From contig VZRG01001527.1 in NCBI GenBank assembly GCA_013397435.1, positions 113,849 to 177,848 on the forward strand: 64,000 nt of DNA. Reading direction: 5' to 3'. The notes beneath the pieces are model-generated. The model was not told the DNA's origin and did no database searches. It was given only the letters and a program-made list of their open reading frames with translations. Position numbers and translations under genes: made by a program. This DNA is from Erythrocercus mccallii. Lineage: Eukaryota; Chordata; Aves; Passeriformes; Dicruridae. The stretch's first letter is position 1. Each line of letters begins with the position of its first letter. Below are positions 59,701 through 64,000 of this stretch, in pieces.

Positions 59701-61953
59701 ATAAGGCATATCCAAGTATCTAAAGGAAAAAAGTCAATGCAGTTTACACTAAAGGAAAGTTTTGTCTTTTCAGCAGGGATTTTCTTAATCTTTGAAATAA
59801 TTTTCCTAGGGCAAGAATGAATTGTGCATCATTTAATATCTCCCTAAAAAGGCAGGTCAAACAGTTACAGCTTCTGGGTTGAAATTCCAGTGTAATGTGC
59901 AATAGTGCATACCAATTCTGGTGAACAGACCTGACATTCAGAAAACAAATCTGGACTTAAAATCTACTTATTATACTATACAAGTTTTATCATGGATCCC
60001 AGTACATCCTGACCCACTTGACTGAACTGCACACAAAAAACAATTTAGTGAATTTGGGCAAATTTCACAAATGTGATGCCTTAACTGTAGTTCTCCTGCT
60101 CTGATCACAGTGTTCCTGTTTTGCAATGGAGGTGATAATGTGGATTTTTCACTATCCCAACAGGTATATTTTGAGATGTATTTAGTTTATATTGGGGAGT
60201 GGTGCCTGAATAAATATTGTTAATTGTAATTCTTAATGACATTTTACAGAAAGTTTATAGCCAGGGTCTCTACAAATACTTTAAACAATGCTCATGCACT
60301 GGAATATGATCAACTCTACCACTCATTTTTTTAAGGATCCTTGGCACCCTCCTAAACAATTCTTGGCATGGGACAGCAGCTAGCACAGGCCGAGGCAACA
60401 GCTCTTCCCTGCTGGCAGCACGCACGCTCTGTCTTTGACTGGAGGCCACAGCAGGTCATGGGATGAATGAAGTTCACTCCATGTCAGATGGCACTGGGAC
60501 TTGGAAACTTTCTTGTGACACTGAATTTATTAACATAAATACGAACACACTGCGATCAAATCTAGGTTCTCAGTACCTATATCCTACAAGTTTATCTTGG
60601 AGGCCTTACACTAGCATGAGAATCCAACCGAACTTCACACCTTGTCACCTTTAGCAACCTGTTGTTTGAACCCGAGGCTCTCCCTGTGCAGCTGCTATCA
60701 GCCTCCACTGCACTGGCAGTGAGCGTGCAGGCGCATTCTGGACTGCAATTACAAAACTGTGCTGACATCCAGCACCAAGCTGCAACAGCAGATGGAGAAA
60801 GTCCAGACCTGAAATATCTGAAGTATCCACACCTCTGTCAGACTGAAGACATATTCTGTATAATAAATGTCTACTCTTTAATTCTGCAAGCAGTAGCTTT
60901 CTAACTAACAAGACATGAAGAGGCCGTGCATACTTGGTAGCTGCCCCCTCAGTACCATCTCTGTGAACAGTAAATAACACACATCAAATTAAGTAGCTTT
61001 TACCCTAGGTAAATTAGCAACACAGGATTTCCTCTAGGGCTATCTCAGGCTTATCTTCATTTTGGAATCTGTGACACAAAAGCAATTTTTATTCCAAATT
61101 TAAACTATTAATATAGAGCATGTGGAGTTAACATGCAGCAGCAAACAGCTGACTGGCATCATACCTTGCACTGGCCTGCAAGAACAAACCAAATTCCCAC
61201 CCTCAGGAGAAGTGTTATGGGATGGTTTGTGCTTGTGCTGAGTAAACAACAAATGAAAATTACTCCTTAACGGAGCAGCAGTAGGATAACAGAGCCCAGA
61301 GGGCTCTGCTGACTGAAACAGAAATTTTAAGCTACTAGTGTGTGTGCGGCATTAAAAAGAATTACCTTACCACTTCCCAGCTGTGTACTGGGAATTTACG
61401 TCCACTAGCTCCAGGAGCACTGGTTCTTTCTGAGCTTACTGGTTCTTTGCTGTAAATTCCATACTGTTCAGAGTACACTACGGGTGAGAGCAGAGGACCA
61501 AAAGAAAGGAGGGTGTGACATGTGCTTCGCTTGCCATCCGGCGTGCCCCGGGCGGTGCGGGACCGGGCGCGGGCGGGGCAGCCCGGGAACAGCGATGGCA
61601 CAGCCACCGCACGCAAAGGGGAAAGGAAGGAAGGAGGAAGCAAGGAAGAGGGGAAGGGGTGGGCACCTCCAGCCAGGCTCTGGGGTGTTCATTCTGCGCC
61701 CCTGCCCGCCCCGGAGCACACGAACGGTACCTGGCGGGGAGCGGGAGAAGTTGCGTCCGGCCGCGCTGACCGCCTGGATGTAGAAGTACCGCACGGGCAC
61801 GGTGAGCCCCGCGTCCAGCCCGGGGCCCCAGGCCAGGCTCCGCTCGGCGCTGACGGGATCCGCCGGCTCCGCCGACTCCGCCGGCCGCAGCAGCGGCCCC
61901 GCGGCGCCCAGCAGCAGCAGCGACAGCAGCGACAGCAGCCTGCGAGCCCCCAT
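50626..61953 (-). CDS. POGLUT3: Protein O-glucosyltransferase 3 (KDELC2), complete
   Basis: POGLUT3 is a soluble ER enzyme (CAP10 / GT90 family) that transfers glucose from UDP-glucose to serine in EGF-like repeats of Notch and matrix proteins such as fibrillins. Eight exons total 1548 nt, or 515 codons plus TAA; human has about 507. In order the protein shows a signal peptide (residues 1-27, leucine-rich), a filamin-type repeat (about 30-140, with LDRNDGTFLMRYRMY), a CAP10 domain (about 195-470, with GAIVHYTILDNRIYRRSLGK and AFFRGRDSREER) and a C-terminal REDL, a KDEL-like retrieval signal. The start at 61953 is chosen because it opens the signal peptide and has G at -3 and +4; an in-frame open frame continues upstream to 62505. 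Sequons NFS and NKT are present. It converges on ATM. Confidence 0.97.
51609..51713 (-). CDS. POGLUT3: POGLUT3 exon 7
   Basis: A 105-bp phase-0 exon. It encodes ENDGEARKIAKEGQLMAREL and LQPHRFYCYYYKVLQ, the end of the CAP10 domain. Acceptor ATTTTCCAG, donor GTGAGA on the minus strand. Confidence 0.95.
52723..52917 (-). CDS. POGLUT3: POGLUT3 exon 6
   Basis: A 195-bp phase-0 exon in the CAP10 domain. It encodes YKYQVNVDGTVAAYRFPYLL, GDSLVLKQDSQYYEHFY and PWKHYVPVKRNLEDLLEKIK. Acceptor CGCTGTAG, donor GTAAGT on the minus strand. Confidence 0.96.
53881..54077 (-). CDS. POGLUT3: POGLUT3 exon 5
   Basis: A 197-bp exon in the CAP10 domain. It encodes AFFRGRDSREERLHLVKLSK and LDAGITGYFFFREKEKELGK, then LMGFFDFFK. 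It carries the sequon NKT just before AFFRGRD. Acceptor CTCATAG, donor GTAGCA on the minus strand. Confidence 0.96.
55429..55645 (-). CDS. POGLUT3: POGLUT3 exon 4
   Basis: A 217-bp exon starting in phase 0. It encodes VRLPDVEFYLNVGDWPVEHR, PVISWCGSAESRDIVLPTYD and GVTNDLLSIQGNTG. The open frame runs past the donor (GTGAAT), but the next exon's split glycine fixes the end. Acceptor CATTTAG. Confidence 0.95.
55740..55826. repeat. GATATCTACTGGATAG-type tandem repeat
   Basis: Imperfect copies of (C)ATAGATATCTACTGGTATC / GATAGCACAGATATCTACTG / GATAGCATAGAT. It lies in the POGLUT3 intron between exons 4 and 3, about 100 bp from exon 4. Confidence 0.8.
56085..56430 (+). mobile_element. CR1 LINE 3' end
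   Basis: A sense CR1 3' region: GGTGTCAAGAGGATGGGCCC, CAGTGACAGGACAAGGGGAA, TTCCTTACTGTGAGGATGAC, GGAGTTGGACTAGATGTTCT, then CCCCAACCACTCTGTG and ATTCTGTGA. The 3' terminal repeat is intact; the 5' end is truncated. It is antisense to POGLUT3 and ends about 36 bp from the exon 3 donor dinucleotide. Confidence 0.92.
56468..56754 (-). CDS. POGLUT3: POGLUT3 exon 3
   Basis: A 287-bp exon, the largest. It encodes EPVYHEYCDCPEEDPEVWQD, GAIVHYTILDNRIYRRSLGK and YTDFKMFSDEMFLSLARK, spanning the linker from the filamin repeat into the CAP10 domain. Acceptor TTTCCACAG, donor GTACTG on the minus strand. Confidence 0.96.
57133..57330 (-). CDS. POGLUT3: POGLUT3 exon 2 (filamin-like repeat)
   Basis: A 198-bp exon holding most of the filamin-type repeat. 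It encodes FKVVIKALSPKEVTRIYTPR, LDRNDGTFLMRYRMY and YGDQHVAQSPYILK. Acceptor CTTGCCAG, donor GTAAGG on the minus strand. Confidence 0.96.
57331..61730 (-). other. POGLUT3: POGLUT3 intron 1
   Basis: A 4.4-kb first intron. I recognise no exon, RNA gene or mobile element. Open frames such as 60651..60980 (-) have no homology I know. Confidence 0.7.
61731..61953 (-). CDS. POGLUT3: POGLUT3 exon 1 (signal peptide)
   Basis: 223 coding bases. It encodes the signal peptide MGARRLLSLLSLLLLGAAGP, then SLAWGPGLDAGLTVPVRYFY, matching the family N-terminus of the filamin repeat, and sequon NFS. The donor GTACCG is on the minus strand. The ATG context (GGGGCCATGG) is strong. Confidence 0.94.
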
Positions 61954-62201
61954 GGCCCCGCCGGCCCCCACCGCGCCCGCTCGGAGCGGGGTCGGGGCCT
62001 CCTCGGGCCCGGCGCGGCCCCCGCCCGCTCCTCGCCCCGCGGGGCGGCCCGACGGGGCCGGGGCCGGGCAGAGCCGGAGGGAGGCGAGGGGAGGGCCGGG
62101 CTGTCCCCGGGCGGCTGGATCCGGCGCCGCCTTTCCGCGTTGTCCTGCTCCTCCGGGCCGTCCCGCCATGTCCCCGAGGAGGTCGGGGGCTGAGAGGCTG
62201 C

Positions 62202-62270
62202 CCCAGCCCAGCCCAGCCCAGCCCAGCCCAGCCCAGCCCAGTCCAGCCCAGCCCAGCCCAGTCCAGTCTG
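62202..62270. repeat. CCCAG pentanucleotide array (GGGCT on minus strand)
   Basis: About 13 near-perfect tandem copies of CCCAG with three CCAGT/TCCAG variants, 250 to 320 bp upstream of the POGLUT3 ATG inside the CpG island. The minus strand, which is the POGLUT3 sense strand, reads (CTGGG)n, meeting the G3N2 spacing of a G-quadruplex motif. Confidence 0.93.
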
Positions 62271-62470
62271 TGTGCGCCGGACCGCGCCGGCGGCGGGACC
62301 GTGCCTTGCCCGCGGGGCTCAGGAACGGGAGCGGGTTCGGAGCCGTGCACTTCCCCAGAGCCGTGGAAAATACAGCGCAGCCGCTGTGAGAGCGGGGAGC
62401 GGGCGCGGAGCCGCTGGTCTGCGGTTGCCTGTCCCGACGGGTTGTCGTGCCCTGAGTGAGCCCTGAGGGG

Positions 62471-63735
62471 CTTTGCGGGTGTGTCGGCCCCCTCTCAAGT
62501 AACACAAGTTACCGGTGGTTTAGGATGCAGCTCAGCCGGCAGCTGAACAGCTGGCCTGGAATTTAAAGATGAAAAAATCGTATTTCTCTATAGCTTATTG
62601 TTACTGCCTTGTATCAGCTGACGTACAGAGATTGCGCTAAAAAGGCTCAAACTCCTGACATAGTTTACAATTCCTCACAGTTTTTAGGATTTCCCATAGC
62701 CATTGTATTTAAATTGAAGGACAGAGCAGGGACCCTGTTAGAACGCACTGACACGTGGTTCCCTGTCACTGGGCTCAGCTCCCTATCCCCGAGAGGAGGC
62801 TCAGATGCTCCCATGCCCAGGTGCCCCTGAGGGCTGTGGTTGAGATGCTGCTGGTGGCCCTCATCAGTGCTGTGCTGCTTGATAAGGGGGAAAAGGGGAT
62901 CACAGTATTATCCTCTAGAAAACGTAACAACAAAGTAATTTCATGGATTTAAAATGTTGAGATACAAGTAAAGAGGGTAAAACTCCAATGATTTGTGTCC
63001 TAAGGTTGATTTATCATTTTTACCATTTGCTGCTACTAGGAAGTATTTCAAGGTGTGAGTCGATGGGAGGGCTTACAAGGCTGTAGGAGAATTAAATCAA
63101 GATTCTGGGCAAGCCTGGATTTTCACATGCAAAGCAACGAGAGCAGAAATGAATTCTGCCTGGCTTTGAATAACATGCACTTCAAGTCTCTGTGCATACA
63201 GACCATGAAAAACAGGTTCCTTGAAGGGAGAATTATCAAGTCTGGTTTCCTCCTTGCTTTTGTCTTTAGTCTCTTCTGTTCCCTCACTTCAGATAGCCAC
63301 AGATCTCCACTGACATACCATGTGTGATACTCTCAACGGGTGAGAGAAAACCTAGTGTAGTGTTTCAGGGTACAGGGCAGGGCTGAGGTCAGGCAGGGAC
63401 ATCAGTTTGCAGATCAGGATCAGTCCCTGCGAGGGGAGTTGGGATCAGACACTGCTCTGGGATAGCTGCTTGTCCTGCGGTTGTCAGCCTGCAGATAGAG
63501 CCAGACTCAGCAGGGAGGGCAGAGGAGAGATGGAGACCAATGTCCTATGCCATCAGTGGGGCAGGGACTGATGGCTTTGGGCTGGGCTGAAATGGTGTCA
63601 TGAGCCATGGGCAGGGAGAGCAGAGGGAGCCCTGAGGAGTGGGGGAATCAGGGCCTGATGGTGCTCTTGGGCCCCTATTCCTGGGAAGGAGCCACTCCTG
63701 TTCTGGTATGGGCTGGGACCAGCTGCTGGGAGCAG
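62471..63735. other. Non-genic sequence upstream of POGLUT3
   Basis: No exon is recognised on either strand. EXPH5, the expected next gene in human order, is not visible. The last part (63360..63735) is G-rich and could be an older part of the adjacent CR1, but I cannot show it. Confidence 0.5.
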
Positions 63736-63739
63736 CTCT

Positions 63740-64000
63740 GAGGGCCTTAGGGGGTCCTTGTAGGCATGGAGGGACATGGGCCACCAGTGAGCCCTGGCAG
63801 TAATAATGGCCAACAGCAGCGTGGGCTGAATGAACAAGGGCAGAGCCAGAGGTGGAGGGGAGTCATTATCCACCTCCTTTCAGTACTTGTTAGACCACAT
63901 CTAGATCCTGCATCCAGCCTTGCACTCCCCAGTACAAGGCATCGATAAACTGGATCAAATCCAGGGGAAGCCACTGAGATGGCAGAGCTGGATCACTAGC
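63740..64000 (+). mobile_element. CR1 LINE ORF2 fragment, runs off the window
   Basis: A sense CR1 ORF2 stretch, diverged. Readable blocks are GGGGGTCCTTGTAGGCATGG, ATGGCCAACAGCAGCGTGGG, TCATTATCCACCTCCTTTCA, TTAGACCACATCTAGATCCT and CCCCAGTACAAGGCATCGAT, in the same order as in intact CR1. The element continues past the window end. Confidence 0.8.

Larger units (their letters stand above)
61500..62470 (-). promoter_or_regulatory. POGLUT3: CpG island and promoter of POGLUT3
   Basis: About 1 kb of very GC- and CpG-rich sequence over the first exon and upstream, in contrast to the AT-rich surroundings. GC boxes include GGGCGGGG (61571..61578) and CCCCCGCCC (62018..62026, the minus-strand Sp1 motif about 65 bp upstream of the ATG). 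No TATA box is evident. The exact transcription start cannot be placed. Long overlapping open frames here on both strands are GC artefacts. Confidence 0.8.

Noticed and set aside
60651..60980. 109-residue minus-strand frame in POGLUT3 intron 1
   Set aside because: There is no homology; the mature POGLUT3 frame joins exon 1 to exon 2 without it.
61522..62193. 223-residue + strand open frame over the CpG island
   Set aside because: It is antisense to POGLUT3 exon 1 and its promoter; the composition is Arg/Pro/Gly-rich, as expected from GC-rich DNA with few stops.
1..64000. CRISPR array, prophage, operon or defence-system content
   Set aside because: No spaced direct-repeat array, no dense long open frames and no bacterial gene layout; the window is a spliced vertebrate locus.

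Overview
This is a vertebrate nuclear genome window, most likely from a bird. Genes are split into many short exons with GT/AG junctions. The only interspersed repeats I recognise are CR1-type LINE fragments in both orientations, and introns are compact. The bird assignment is inference, and the species cannot be named from the sequence. Nothing looks bacterial, plasmid-borne or phage-derived.

Two genes account for all convincing coding sequence, and they converge. On the + strand, 1164..33542 carries the 3' half of ATM, the DNA double-strand-break checkpoint kinase. The window opens inside an ATM intron. From there 33 consecutive coding exons can be placed base by base, matching human exons 31 to 63: the end of the helical solenoid, the FAT domain, the PI3K-like kinase domain and the FATC tail. 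They join without frame error into 4578 nt (1525 codons plus stop). Thirty of the 33 exons have the human length; the other three differ by whole codons. A 3' UTR with an AATAAA signal follows, ending near 34.2 kb.

On the - strand, 61953..50626 carries the complete coding region of POGLUT3 (KDELC2), an ER-lumenal protein O-glucosyltransferase, in 8 exons and 515 codons. It has a signal peptide, a filamin-like repeat, a CAP10 glycosyltransferase domain and a C-terminal REDL retention signal. Its promoter lies in a CpG island at about 61.5 to 62.5 kb that holds a CCCAG/CTGGG pentamer array.

The 16 kb between the two genes (34.2 to 50.6 kb) holds no exon I can recognise, although human synteny places C11orf65 there. 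Beyond 62.5 kb there is non-genic sequence and a further CR1 copy that runs off the window end.

The two genes are neighbours by ancient synteny and do not share a pathway: one acts in nuclear damage signalling, the other in glycosylation of EGF repeats in the ER. The most interesting points are lineage-specific changes in ATM regulatory residues. The position of the human redox-sensor cysteine C2991 is a proline, a seven-residue insertion lies just before the S1981 autophosphorylation site, the S1893 site is lost, and the last exon has a NAGNAG acceptor. Others are a potential G-quadruplex array at the POGLUT3 promoter and a CR1 element abutting a POGLUT3 splice donor.
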